Assembly (NCBI GenBank): GCA_031280955.1
Contig: JAITGA010000008.1
Span: forward strand, 1-64,000
Direction: 5' to 3'
Source: Lachnospiraceae bacterium
GTDB lineage: Bacteria > Bacillota > Clostridia > Lachnospirales > Lachnospiraceae
DNA length: 64,000 nucleotides
Shown here: positions 44,685-53,314 of the stretch, piece by piece
Numbering within the stretch: position 1 is the first letter of the stretch
Layout of the letters: every line of letters starts with the position of its first letter
Position numbers and translations under genes: made by a program
The notes under the pieces: generated by a model
The model's database searches: none
What the model was told of the DNA's origin: nothing
Seen by the model: the letters and a program-made list of their open reading frames with translations, nothing else

Positions 44685-45691
44685 TCATCCCCCGATCGGC
44701 TTCCCTGTAGATTCCTCGTGTTTGTCGGTATCTCGATCTTGACTACAGTACCTATTTTACCCTCGCTCCGTGAAACAATCTCCAGACTTCCTTTTAACAA
44801 CCGCACCCTCTCACTAATTATCTTGAGCCCAAAGTGATTGACATCGAAATGCACGGCATGTTCCTTGTCAAAGCCAATACCCTCATCGGATATTTCCACA
44901 TAGAAGCGGTTGATATCGTCACGTAGTTTGACAACTACCTCATTGGCATTTGAATGTTTGACCGCATTCGAGACACATTCACGGACAATTCGATAAATAT
45001 TCGAGTAAATCAAATCATTCTTTACTTTTATCGAATCCGGCATGTCAAGCCTGATTAAGATACGCGTGGTCATTTGCATCTTCGATACCATAGTTTGGAT
45101 TGCCTCACAAAAACCCAAATCATCAAACTCCATCGGGCGAAGGTCATAAATGGTTGAGCGCATTTCCTCGATGACTTCCCTTAATTTTTGGGCGATGGAC
45201 AAAAGTTCAAGCTTTGCCCGCTTCTTGTCGCTATCCATATAGAGAGAACAAAGCTCAACCGTATGGATTAGATGGGTCAGGTTTTGCAAAGATGAATCAT
45301 GCAAATCACGGGCGATTCGCTGCCGCTCCTCCTCCTGCATGTCCAGAAACCGGAAGCGATTCAAAAACGGCTCTACACTAATTACCTCGTTGATGGTCTT
45401 GATACGCTCGTCTAACATATCAAGTGTCACCATAATCGCTTTGTTTTCCGCTTCCAAGAAATCTTTTTCGTGGCTTCGCTCAACTTTCATCAGCGACTTC
45501 ATTTGCTCTTTTCCAATACGGTGCGGAGACAAAATGAGGTCGGCTTCGTCATCCTCTTCTTGCTTTTGCAAATGAAACTCCAACTCGTCAACCCGTGCTG
45601 TATTGTTGCTCGCCCGTCTTTTGAGTTCCTTTCTTTCATCCAAAAAGCTCTCGACCATTGCCGTCAATTTTGCATCTATGCTATTTTCCAT
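44681..45691 (-). CDS. DegS-like cytoplasmic sensor histidine kinase
   Basis: A 336-residue kinase without membrane helices. The N-terminal 120 residues are a long coiled coil, then HisKA_3 with EEERQRIARDLHDSSLQNLT (phospho-His) and a HATPase with DEGIGFDKEHAVHFDVNHFG. The architecture matches DegS. The ATG at 45691 has AGGAG five bases upstream; a GTG two codons earlier is less likely. It would phosphorylate the overlapping LuxR-type regulator. Confidence 0.92.
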   Translation of the reverse strand: MENSIDAKLTAMVESFLDERKELKRRASNNTARVDELEFHLQKQEEDDEADLILSPHRIGKEQMKSLMKVERSHEKDFLEAENKAIMVTLDMLDERIKTINEVISVEPFLNRFRFLDMQEEERQRIARDLHDSSLQNLTHLIHTVELCSLYMDSDKKRAKLELLSIAQKLREVIEEMRSTIYDLRPMEFDDLGFCEAIQTMVSKMQMTTRILIRLDMPDSIKVKNDLIYSNIYRIVRECVSNAVKHSNANEVVVKLRDDINRFYVEISDEGIGFDKEHAVHFDVNHFGLKIISERVRLLKGSLEIVSRSEGKIGTVVKIEIPTNTRNLQGSRSGDE

Positions 45692-45776
45692 AAACACTCC
45701 TGCTGTTCTGTATGCCTACTACCTGTCACTACAGTATACCACTTTTTATTTTATTGAAAAGAGGCAAAAAAGCAGT

Positions 45777-45805
45777 TTGTGTAAATTTGTGTAAAATTGT
45801 GTAAA
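45777..45805. repeat. Three TTGTGTAAA repeats with 10-bp period
   Basis: TTGTGTAAA starts at 45777, 45787 and 45797, exactly one helical turn apart, in the divergent gap between the DegS-like gene and rsmG. This spacing suits cooperative binding of a regulator on one face of the DNA. It does not match the DnaA-box consensus well. Confidence 0.55.
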
Positions 45806-45892
45806 TTTGCTAGGTTTGGTATCATTCTTTAGCTTCATAGTGTAGAATGATATAACTATGAGGTGAGTAAGAAGATGTGAAAAGGAAAACAT

Positions 45893-46639
45893 ATGACCAA
45901 CCAAGAAACTTTCATCCATGACTTGAAACAAATGCCGCTTACGCTCAGCTCGTTGCAAATAGAGCAATTCACGCTCTATCACGATTTGCTCATCGTTGCT
46001 AATGAAAAGACTAACTTGACCGCTATCACCGAAGAGGATGATATATACAAAAAGCATTTCCTTGATAGTTTGGCATTGATATACTGGGGGTGTGTAGAAA
46101 ATGATACCCCGCTATCTTTGGCAGATATTGGCAGCGGAGCGGGCTTTCCCGGGATTCCGCTCAAAATAGCTTGTCCTTGGCTCGATGTAACCCTCATTGA
46201 GGCTCGGATGAAACGAGTTCACTTTCTTCATAATGTTATTGAACAGCTTGGTTTGGCAAATATCCGTGTCGTCCATGGGCGAGCAGAAGAACTGTCACGG
46301 CTTAGCGAGTACCGAGAGCGTTTTGACCTCTGTGTTTCCCGTGCCGTCGCCCCGCTAACTGTTCTGGTAGAGTACTGTTTACCATATGTAAAGCAAGGCG
46401 GGTTGTTTGTCGCTTATAAAACGCCGAATGAAGACGAGAGGACGGCTGCCGACACAATTATCCCGGTTCTTGGCGGAGAGTATGAACGAACCCTGCATTT
46501 CGTCTTGCCGGGAACACAGATAGAGCGAACCCTTATTGGCATCAACAAGGTAAGCTCCACTCCTGCCAAATATCCCCGCCGTGAAGCGGCTATCCGCAAA
46601 ACCCTCACCAAATCTTCCGCACATTCCCATAAAGAGTAA
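45893..46639 (+). CDS. rsmG: 16S rRNA 7-methylguanosine methyltransferase (RsmG/GidB)
   Basis: A 248-residue class I methyltransferase. LADIGSGAGFPGIPLKIACP is the AdoMet loop, and NEKTNLTAITEEDDIYKKHF with FDLCVSRAVAPL are RsmG signatures. It methylates G527 (E. coli numbering) of 16S rRNA. AAAGGA precedes the ATG. rsmG normally sits beside parA/parB near the origin; here a two-component pair lies between. Its 3' end overlaps the convergent MFS gene by 35 bp. Confidence 0.95.
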   Translation: MTNQETFIHDLKQMPLTLSSLQIEQFTLYHDLLIVANEKTNLTAITEEDDIYKKHFLDSLALIYWGCVENDTPLSLADIGSGAGFPGIPLKIACPWLDVTLIEARMKRVHFLHNVIEQLGLANIRVVHGRAEELSRLSEYRERFDLCVSRAVAPLTVLVEYCLPYVKQGGLFVAYKTPNEDERTAADTIIPVLGGEYERTLHFVLPGTQIERTLIGINKVSSTPAKYPRREAAIRKTLTKSSAHSHKE

Positions 46640-47861
46640 GGAAAAGACCGCATGTTGTCAGCAAGGCAAACAGCGGTAGAATCGACTGCGCAGAAATACC
46701 ACCTGTCAAAAGTGACGATGTAATAAGGTTCGCCATAATCGCCGAAAGCGACACCGTGACCGCAGTATATATCGTAACCGCCGTAGCTCTTACGCTTTCA
46801 TCGATGATTTGTGAAAGGTAATTGATGGCAAGCGGCAGCAAAATCGCATATGTAATCCCTTGAAAAAGTTGTGCGTAAATCAAGCCATCAACCGTAGTCG
46901 CCGAAGCGGTAACAAACATGCGAATGACATAAGCCAAACTGCAAAAGAGAAGCAAGCGTTGAAAGCCAATCTTTTTTAAGATAAAAGCCACCAACAGCAT
47001 AAGCGGTACTTCACTTCCCGCCATGACTGCGACTGCCGTACCTATTTGTGCCGCTGTGCCTCCCATTTCCGGGATAACAAGCTGTAGTAATGTCGTCATT
47101 GCGAAGTTACCTAGCAATAAAAAGAATGAAACCGCCAAAAGAAGGTTGTATTGCTTGGAAGAAAAAACCCGTTTGACTGCCTCCAAGCCGCCAAGAGTGC
47201 CGGGTGACTTCTTTTCTTTCTTTCGCAGGTGACTTCCCTTCTTTTCATCAGTAATGCGGCGTTCATCTTTGAATACAGTTGCCTCTGTCCGTACTACTCG
47301 GGCGGCACGAAAGTTAATCGCCACCACTGCCGCCATTACAAATGACACCGCACCAAGCCACAATCGGGCATCATGTCCAAAAGTGATTGTGATAACTCCT
47401 GCCAGTTGCGCTGACAGAGCGTAAGAGAGTGAACCCGTCCCCCGAATGATTCCATAATTGATAGATGGATGCTCTTGTTTTAAGCCTACTATCCAGGCAT
47501 CAATCAAGCCGCCGACTTGTACCGCTGTCACCGCTATACCTGTCATATTGAGCCAAATCAATGTCCTGCTGCCACTTCCCAGCGAAAATGGCATCCCGAA
47601 GAAGCTGACCGCCGCCAGCATCAACAAAAGCACCGTCAATTGTTTCTCTGACATGAATCGGTCGCAGATATAACCATAGACTGGTTGAATCAACATACTA
47701 ATAACCGCCATCGCTGTAATTGCTCCTGCGGCTTGACCGTCTCCCCAACCATAATCAACCAGTGTTGCTACAATAAATGAGAAATATGTACAGCATCCAA
47801 ACCAAAACGGAAATTGCAACAACATCCCTTGGATGGTAATCTTTCGTACTGGAGAACTCAC
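46605..47861 (-). CDS. MFS transporter (LacY/nucleoside-symporter-like)
   Basis: A 418-residue, 12-helix major facilitator. The N-terminal FWFGCCTYFSFIVATLVDYGW and QPVYGYICDRFMS resemble the MFS_1_like/LacY group, which carry sugars or nucleosides with protons. The middle cytoplasmic loop is charged (RRITDEKKGSHLRKKEKK). Start is GTG at 47861 with AGAGG upstream. Convergent with rsmG and overlapping it by 35 bp, so antisense effects between the two transcripts are possible. Confidence 0.85.
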   Translation of the reverse strand: MSSPVRKITIQGMLLQFPFWFGCCTYFSFIVATLVDYGWGDGQAAGAITAMAVISMLIQPVYGYICDRFMSEKQLTVLLLMLAAVSFFGMPFSLGSGSRTLIWLNMTGIAVTAVQVGGLIDAWIVGLKQEHPSINYGIIRGTGSLSYALSAQLAGVITITFGHDARLWLGAVSFVMAAVVAINFRAARVVRTEATVFKDERRITDEKKGSHLRKKEKKSPGTLGGLEAVKRVFSSKQYNLLLAVSFFLLLGNFAMTTLLQLVIPEMGGTAAQIGTAVAVMAGSEVPLMLLVAFILKKIGFQRLLLFCSLAYVIRMFVTASATTVDGLIYAQLFQGITYAILLPLAINYLSQIIDESVRATAVTIYTAVTVSLSAIMANLITSSLLTGGISAQSILPLFALLTTCGLFLTLYGNVRKIW

Positions 47862-47883
47862 GCTAAACCTCTGCTTTCATACC

Positions 47884-48168
47884 TCATTCCATTTCCCGAA
47901 TAGTTACATACACGGAATCTCCCGGCGACTTTCCTATCTTGGTGCGGATATCCTTACGAATACCGATTATATAGCATATTGTGCCATCTGTGTTCTTCAC
48001 ACCCATATTGACGATACTGCCGTGATAAGGCTCACCATCAAATGTGGCGCAGACCTTTACCCGCCCTTTGCCAAACTCTGTACGGATATCAAATGGGAAC
48101 GCCACATATGCGCCGCCCTTACTTGCTGACTCGATAACTACCTCGTACTCGTAAACTCGCTTGTTCAC
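47884..48168 (-). CDS. DUF1905 domain protein
   Basis: A 94-residue single-domain protein. GGAYVAFPFDIRTEFGKGRV and the C-terminal GKSPGDSVYVTI match DUF1905, a small beta-barrel family of unknown function. A GTG start at 48168 with AAGGTGG upstream overlaps the DUF503 stop codon (GTGA), so translation is coupled. Confidence 0.85.
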   Translation of the reverse strand: MNKRVYEYEVVIESASKGGAYVAFPFDIRTEFGKGRVKVCATFDGEPYHGSIVNMGVKNTDGTICYIIGIRKDIRTKIGKSPGDSVYVTIREME

Positions 48169-48437
48169 ATTTCCACCTTGGTAAGTTCTGCATCTGTGTT
48201 TTCTTCCATGTATCTTATCGTTTCATCCAGCATATTCCTTGTGTGTGAAGCTTCTCCCGATATAACCGCTATCCCCAGTGTTAGTGTTTGGTGAATGTCC
48301 TGTGTGCCGACTTCGGCTATGGCAACATTGAAACGCTGGTGTGTCTTCTCGATGAGACTGCGTGAAATCCGTCGTTTGTCTTTCAATGAAAAGGAACGAG
48401 GGATATAAAAGACCAGCTCGGCGGATTCAATATGCAT
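48165..48437 (-). CDS. DUF503 family protein
   Basis: A 90-residue protein matching DUF503 (SFSLKDKRRISRSLIEKTHQ; RFNVAIAEVGTQDIHQTLTLG), a ferredoxin-like fold sometimes located near ribosome-associated genes such as rbfA. Start at 48437, with AAAGGA upstream; the frame extends 18 codons further but family homology starts here. Overlaps DUF1905 by 4 bp. Confidence 0.82.
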   Translation of the reverse strand: MHIESAELVFYIPRSFSLKDKRRISRSLIEKTHQRFNVAIAEVGTQDIHQTLTLGIAVISGEASHTRNMLDETIRYMEENTDAELTKVEM

Positions 48438-48487
48438 GATGAGTCCTTTCTGCTTTATCTTGCTGCTTGATGGTGTTTGCTCAAATA

Positions 48488-48874
48488 TCACATCCGGTAT
48501 GGTTCACTCAGCTCTTTCTTCTTCGTTTTCGGCTTCGTCAAATCAAAGCTGTGTTCTATCATTCGTTCTAATTCTTGCTCCGGCACGTCGCCGTTTAGGG
48601 TGACTGTATTCCAATGCTCCTTGTTCATGTGCCATCCGGGAGTTACATCCTCGTAAATCTGCCGCCAAAACAATGCTTCATTGGGGTCATATTTGAGATT
48701 TATCCGCAATCGCTCATGCCGTTCGTAGATATGCGCAAATCCCTTTTTGTTGCCCCGATGGCGAATCATCGTCCATGTACCATCATCAGAGTGACCCTTT
48801 TCACCGTCAAAAGGGTTGTCCTTGTAGACGGCGGGGAATGTCAGGCAGTATGTGATTAACTCTTGTTTTGTCAT
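48488..48874 (-). CDS. MmcQ/YjbR family protein
   Basis: A 128-residue protein of the MmcQ/YjbR fold. FPAVYKDNPFDGE, RLRINLKYDPNEALFWRQIY and VTPGWHMNKEHWNTVTL are the conserved blocks. The fold resembles DNA-binding or CyaY-like proteins; the cellular role is unknown. First gene of the small YjbR-DUF503-DUF1905 cluster. Confidence 0.88.
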   Translation of the reverse strand: MTKQELITYCLTFPAVYKDNPFDGEKGHSDDGTWTMIRHRGNKKGFAHIYERHERLRINLKYDPNEALFWRQIYEDVTPGWHMNKEHWNTVTLNGDVPEQELERMIEHSFDLTKPKTKKKELSEPYRM

Positions 48875-49004
48875 GCGGATGCTTTCTTAATATTAAACAA
48901 ACTCATCGTTTCATAGGTTAAATTGTTATAATTGCTCGCTTTACGGTCGTTTTACCGAATTACATCTCGACTCATGATTTCCTGCTTGGGGTTGATAAGT
49001 GGTG

Positions 49005-49169
49005 CTAATTAAACAATCTAAACTCTGTGTCAACATAATCTCGTTCATCTAATACAATCTCTTCATTGCGATACTGCCGTTCTACTAGCGAAATTGCTTC
49101 ATCCTCGCTGCTTGCGACAATCTCTACTATTCGTTGTAATGTCTCTGTTATTTCAACGCTATATCTCAA
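49005..49169 (-). CDS. DpnD/PcfM-like small protein
   Basis: A short protein whose core ITETLQRIVEIVASSEDEAI, ERQYRNEEIVLDERDYVDTEF matches the DpnD/PcfM family from phages and conjugative elements, function unknown. I choose TTG at 49169 (54 residues), because GGGAGGG lies just upstream and the homology starts here; an ATG at 49190 gives 61 residues. It marks the left end of the accessory island, next to a decayed methyltransferase. Confidence 0.7.
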   Translation of the reverse strand: MRYSVEITETLQRIVEIVASSEDEAISLVERQYRNEEIVLDERDYVDTEFRLFN

Positions 49170-49248
49170 ATTTCCCTCCCTATCATGCATAGCTACAGAG
49201 TTTCATGTTATACCTTAATCTTTTCTGCTTCATTGTCAAATATTCGCT

Positions 49249-49735
49249 CTAGTGTCTACCCCATTTTGTTACCATTGGAACTACCAAAGCATTTCCCATG
49301 CAAAAATATCTAAGTCGTTCAGGCATTCCTGTGTTTGTCCAATCATCGTCGAAGCCCTGTATTCGCTCCGCTTCTATTGGCGTTTAAAATCTCCATTGTC
49401 CGGTTTCTATGTCTGTAACCACATGCGTGCTCCTGTTTAATGACGATTCGGAAGTCAACATAGTTCTTGCTGGTTTGTCAATATCATTCAGAAACTGTAT
49501 CGCTCCCTCACTAAAAACATATTCATGTCCGTTTTTACTTGTACGATTGATTTTTTAACACCCTTCAAATACTCCCATTTTTCAATAGAACCATTGAGAA
49601 AGTGTTTTCATGAACTTTTTTCAAGCAGTTCTCCGAGTGCCTTTGCAGGCTCTTATAGGGCAACGGTTTTTGACGTGTAAACTTTCCCATCTTTACATAT
49701 ATCCTGAGTTCTCAAAGTCCCCTTATTAACATTAT
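49249..49735 (-). pseudogene. Decayed phage-type DNA (cytosine-5) methyltransferase, 3' part
   Basis: On the minus strand, in broken frames, clear methyltransferase sequence remains: LRTQDICKDGKVYTSKTVAL near 49700, then SSLNRSTHVVTDIETGQWRF, a stop codon where the family has Leu, and TPIEAERIQGFDDDW followed by RYFCMGNALVVPMVT. These are motifs IX and X of C5-methyltransferases. At least one nonsense codon and several frame changes are present, and the catalytic PCQ region is missing. It resembles methyltransferases of Firmicute prophages and fits the nearby DpnD/PcfM-like gene. The 268 bases further upstream hold no gene, only short repeats (GAAGTTCAAACA twice). Confidence 0.8.
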
Positions 49736-50003
49736 ACAGCATAGAGGGTTGGCATCAAGCTAGTATCACACTTGAAGTTCAAACAAGGTGAAGTTCAAAC
49801 ACTCATAGCTCACTCATAGCTCTCATCGCCTAATTAAGTCATTTATTACAAAGCTAGTTCTTCACTCCTACTCGCCAAATCCATACAGATACTTAACATA
49901 TCTGTATAGTACATATATTTGTTTTCGTTGTCTTTTTTTATATTGACACATTATTTTGGTCATAAATGTCTTAATATCAAGTTATTATCATAAATAACAT
50001 ACA

Positions 50004-51671
50004 TCAATTACTATTCTCGCCATCTTGATTTCTCAATTCTTCTAATTTTTGCTGTAATCGCGCCTTGATATTATTGAAAACAGTATTTAGCTGTTGTTTG
50101 GCATTATCTGTCAAAACCGATGTGTGACCAACTGCATTCCTCAACGGCTTATATACCACCGCATCACGAGCTACACCCGCATTTTTAGTGCGGTCAGTAG
50201 GCTTGTCCACCAAATTAGAAAGGTTGTCCATATCCAAATAATAAATATCTTCATTTTCTTTTCTAATATCATAACTTATATTTGCAACATCTTTTGCCGT
50301 CTTTTCACGTTCACGCCATCTTTTTATTTCGTTTTGTGCTTCCTTTGATAATGAAATTGAATTATATTTTATATATTCTCGTAGCAAATTTTCTGCAATA
50401 AAACACTCTGTATATGAAGGTATATTAAACTGTGCTTCTTCGCCTAACAATGTAACCCATTCGTCTACAACTCTAATTTCCTTGATTATATCACCTGAAA
50501 TAACATCGTTTTTTGTTGCGTTAAACAACTCTTGAGCTTTTCTTCTTTTGGATGTGATTGCCGTATTATCAGGATCTCCGTCCTCGTTTATCTTCCTTCT
50601 TTCTTTATCCCAATCGTCAATAATTCCCGATATAATAGCTTTGAATTTTTGCAAAAAATCCACATACTTTGGGTCATCCGCTATTATACCTTCACGACTA
50701 CTGGTAAATACATCTCTTTCATAATCCAAAGTATCATAATGAATTTGTCCATATAAATAACTTTCTACAATACGGGTTGTAGGTATGTGTTTTAATATGT
50801 CTTTTTCTCTCAAGCGCCCATTAACATATAAGTCCAATGTTACTTTTTCACCAGTTCCTCTTATTTTAAGATTTGATGGTTTTTCTGTTGACGCAACAAA
50901 TCCGTTAATGGGCAAGGATGATGTTTTTTGTTGATAACCTTTAACATTAGCGTTATTAGCAGGAGAAATTTTTTCTTTAAGATAATTATCGTTAGTTTCG
51001 TTAAGCTGCCATACAAACTGCGTAGCACTTGCTAATTCATCTAATGCATCAATAGTTATCTCTTTGCTATTAAGGTATATTTTGAAGGAAGTGTCAATCA
51101 GAGAAAACCTAAAATTCAATGCAATGATTTTTTCAATATATTCAATAGTGTTTATAACTCCATCATTTAGATTTTCAAAATAAATAGCAGTTCCAGATTT
51201 TAAAGAACTCAATCGCTCTTTTGCACAGTCATTCACAATACCTAAAGGATAATCGCTAGCATCTTCGCTAATTGCTGAATCTAAATCAGAATTGTCAATT
51301 AAACCGCTGACCATATCACAACCGTCTGATTTAGAGGCAATATGGACTTTTTCAGCACACGACAATAAAGCTAATTTACCTATTCCTTTTCTTCCTATGT
51401 AAGGTCTATTTTTCGCTGATACTTCGCTATTTTTTCGTTTTGAAAATCCTATTCTTAAAAACCTGTTTTGAAAATCATCATCATTCATTCCTATCCCGTC
51501 ATCAATTATGAACATCGAACGGCTTTCTACGTCAATTTCAATCCACACATTGTCGGCATCGGCATCCCATGAATTTGAAATAGCCTCTCCGATAACAGTA
51601 ACAAAGCTCCTATACAAATTTCGCCCTAAATGATTCAGTACACTTAGGGATATATTGAAAACATATGCCAT
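50004..51671 (-). CDS. GHKL (Hsp90/MORC/MutL-like) ATPase coupled to a C5-methyltransferase
   Basis: A 555-residue cytoplasmic ATPase. The Bergerat fold is complete: N-box VIGEAISNSWDADADNVWIE (Glu, Asn and Asp), G1 FIIDDGIGMND, G2 GRKGIGKLALLS. The C-terminal 250 residues are helical and charged, with no recognised nuclease. Its ATG follows the methyltransferase TAA directly (TAAATG), so the two are translated together. MORC- or MutL-like ATPases occur with C5-methyltransferases in several predicted defence systems, often with Z1 or nuclease partners, none of which is visible here. The region is AT-rich compared with the core. Confidence 0.85.
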   Translation of the reverse strand: MAYVFNISLSVLNHLGRNLYRSFVTVIGEAISNSWDADADNVWIEIDVESRSMFIIDDGIGMNDDDFQNRFLRIGFSKRKNSEVSAKNRPYIGRKGIGKLALLSCAEKVHIASKSDGCDMVSGLIDNSDLDSAISEDASDYPLGIVNDCAKERLSSLKSGTAIYFENLNDGVINTIEYIEKIIALNFRFSLIDTSFKIYLNSKEITIDALDELASATQFVWQLNETNDNYLKEKISPANNANVKGYQQKTSSLPINGFVASTEKPSNLKIRGTGEKVTLDLYVNGRLREKDILKHIPTTRIVESYLYGQIHYDTLDYERDVFTSSREGIIADDPKYVDFLQKFKAIISGIIDDWDKERRKINEDGDPDNTAITSKRRKAQELFNATKNDVISGDIIKEIRVVDEWVTLLGEEAQFNIPSYTECFIAENLLREYIKYNSISLSKEAQNEIKRWREREKTAKDVANISYDIRKENEDIYYLDMDNLSNLVDKPTDRTKNAGVARDAVVYKPLRNAVGHTSVLTDNAKQQLNTVFNNIKARLQQKLEELRNQDGENSN

Positions 51672-52703
51672 TTAATCAACCTCCAAGTGCATCAAAATGC
51701 TTTTTCCTATAGCTTCACCTAACAGAGGAGGAACAGCGTTTCCTATGTGTCTCGCTATATTTTTCATAACTAATGGCTCGTTTTTTGAAATAAATGCATA
51801 TTTTGGGGGGAAAGATTGGAGCAAAGCACCTTCTCTAAGAGTTAATGCTCTATCTTGCTCTGGATGCCCAAATCTCCCAGTTCCATATCCTGTGAATTGA
51901 GTAGTTATTGTAGGTGAAACTCCATCCCAACCCATTCGCCCATAAACAGAACTATATGATTTTCCAGATGCCTTTTTATGACAAGGAACTACTAATTTTT
52001 TTGGCCAATCTCTCCAAGAACCATTAGGCTTGGAAGCTCTAATTCTTTTGAGATTTATGTCATTCAACTTTGATGACTGGTGCAATCTATCACCAGCAAA
52101 CACTTCACCTGCTGCCACCTCTGGCAAATCACCAATTATTTCTTTTACGGTTTTTTGAATGGTATCCGCATCTTTCATTAACTCTATTTTTTTGTTTTTT
52201 GCCGCAAGTAAAATAAGTCTTCTCCGACTTTGTGCCATTCCAAAATCAGATGTATTAACAACTGAATGGGAAACAGTATATCCCAGTTCTTCCAAACCCT
52301 TAACAAAGTCATAAAAAACTTTTTCTTTTTTGAGTGCGGGAACATTTTCCATTGAAACAACATCAGGATTAGATTCTTTAATTATTCTTGAAAATTGATA
52401 AAGCAAGCTCCAATCTTTATGGCTTTTTCTGTCCTTTTTGTCTTTTCTGTGATTAGAAAACGGTTGACACGGAGCGCAACCTACAAGAATTTTCACGTCA
52501 TATGGTTTAAGTAATTCCTTAATTTCGACCCCTGTAACATCATCTACACTTTTTTGAATGAATTTAGAATGGTTATTAGTTTCAAAAGCATATTTACACG
52601 AGTTATCCAAATCCACACCCGCGACTACGTCAATACCCGCTTTTCTTAGTCCATAAGTCAACCCGCCAATGCCACAGAATAAGTCAACAGCACCTATTTT
52701 CAT
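51672..52703 (-). CDS. dcm: DNA (cytosine-5) methyltransferase
   Basis: A 343-residue enzyme with all motifs: LFCGIGGLTYGLRKAGI (I), the catalytic GCAPCQPFSNHR (IV), VVSMENVPAL (VI), GMAQSRRRLILLA (VIII), and RHIGNAVPPLLGEAIGKSI (X). The target-recognition region (about 195-260) contains GWDGVSPTITTQF. It methylates cytosine at an unknown site. Strong ribosome site upstream of ATG at 52703. It forms a two-gene unit with the GHKL ATPase and no recognisable restriction gene. Confidence 0.94.
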   Translation of the reverse strand: MKIGAVDLFCGIGGLTYGLRKAGIDVVAGVDLDNSCKYAFETNNHSKFIQKSVDDVTGVEIKELLKPYDVKILVGCAPCQPFSNHRKDKKDRKSHKDWSLLYQFSRIIKESNPDVVSMENVPALKKEKVFYDFVKGLEELGYTVSHSVVNTSDFGMAQSRRRLILLAAKNKKIELMKDADTIQKTVKEIIGDLPEVAAGEVFAGDRLHQSSKLNDINLKRIRASKPNGSWRDWPKKLVVPCHKKASGKSYSSVYGRMGWDGVSPTITTQFTGYGTGRFGHPEQDRALTLREGALLQSFPPKYAFISKNEPLVMKNIARHIGNAVPPLLGEAIGKSILMHLEVD

Positions 52704-53089
52704 TTATATTCCTCCTGCTCTAAATCATCTGCCGTGAGCTCAAGCTAACTTATTGTATACCTTTCATTGGATTTTTTAAGTAGCATCTCCATCAAAAACT
52801 TTCTAAGTTTTTTTGAGTGCTTTTTAGTTCTCCTCACCATTTTTAATCGTGGTACAAAAGGGTTTTCACTAGTTTTTAACGCTGTATAAAGGTGATGATA
52901 ATACAAGCCCCCAACAACGTCAAGGCTAACCCCACTGCCATCATGAAGGGCTAGTTATGAGAAGGGGTATCCTAGTTCCTCGCCGATAAGTCTGCCCCCC
53001 CTCCCCAGCTTACAGATAAATATTTAAAATTGGATAGGCAACAACATGGCACTTACTGCTCCCTTACTGCTCCCCGTAAAAAATAAATG
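52704..53089. other. Gene-free AT-rich gap upstream of the methyltransferase
   Basis: I see no coding sequence, tRNA or clear repeat here. It should contain the promoter of the methyltransferase operon. A short AT-only hairpin with a T run near 52795-52814 is present but weak. Confidence 0.4.
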
Positions 53090-53118
53090 TTGACAGCAAT
53101 GACCGCCACGGTTACTAT
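53090..53118 (+). promoter_or_regulatory. Promoter of the putative antisense RNA
   Basis: A perfect TTGACA (53090-53095), 17-base spacer and TACTAT (53113-53118) on the plus strand. No ORF with a ribosome site follows; a terminator lies about 90 bases downstream, which defines a short RNA gene. Confidence 0.6.
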
Positions 53119-53124
53119 ATACTT

Positions 53125-53222
53125 AGCAAGACAGCCGAAAGGTGAGGCACCACCTACCCGGCGACAATGAGTTACATGTAAAATAGCCGCCTTACTTTGA
53201 AGGGTCAGGGCGGCTATTTTTA
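53125..53222 (+). ncRNA. Putative antisense RNA antitoxin of a type I system
   Basis: The predicted transcript runs from about 53125 to the terminator at about 53222 and is complementary to the 3' end of the small toxin mRNA on the minus strand, as in txpA/ratA. Its first 40 bases resemble the 5' leader of the toxin mRNA, arranged as an inverted repeat (GACAGCCGAAAGGTGAGGCA against GGCAGCCGAACAGGCGGCA). Ends are inferred. Confidence 0.5.
53181..53219. terminator. Bidirectional terminator shared by toxin and antisense RNA
   Basis: AAATAGCCGCC (53181-53191) pairs with GGCGGCTATTT (53209-53219), 11 bp, with T runs outside on both strands. The toxin stop codon lies in the loop. Confidence 0.75.
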
Positions 53223-53314
53223 TGCGTTAAGCGTATTACGATGTGTATGTTCCAATATGCGACAACGAGCATTGCAAGATCCAATAGTATTGAAATAACT
53301 TCGTAAACTGACAT
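53192..53314 (-). CDS. Small hydrophobic type I toxin (TxpA/holin-like)
   Basis: A 40-residue peptide beginning MSVYEVISILLDLAMLVVAY, one membrane helix, then a polar basic tail ending RPDPSK. It matches the short family annotated as holin-like toxins (typical start MS.YE.I). The ATG at 53314 has GGAAGGTGG seven bases upstream; the longer frame to 53512 lacks homology. The leader contains GGCACCACC, which can pair with the ribosome site GGTGGT, a common way to hold type I toxin mRNA silent. The stop lies in a terminator loop that overlaps the opposing RNA. Membrane damage upon overexpression is inferred from the family. Confidence 0.65.
   Translation of the reverse strand: MSVYEVISILLDLAMLVVAYWNIHIVIRLTHKNSRPDPSK

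Noticed and set aside
49740-49830. CRISPR-like short repeats before the GHKL gene
   Set aside because: Only two copies of GAAGTTCAAACA and of ACTCATAGCTC, with no regular spacers; no CRISPR array exists in the window.
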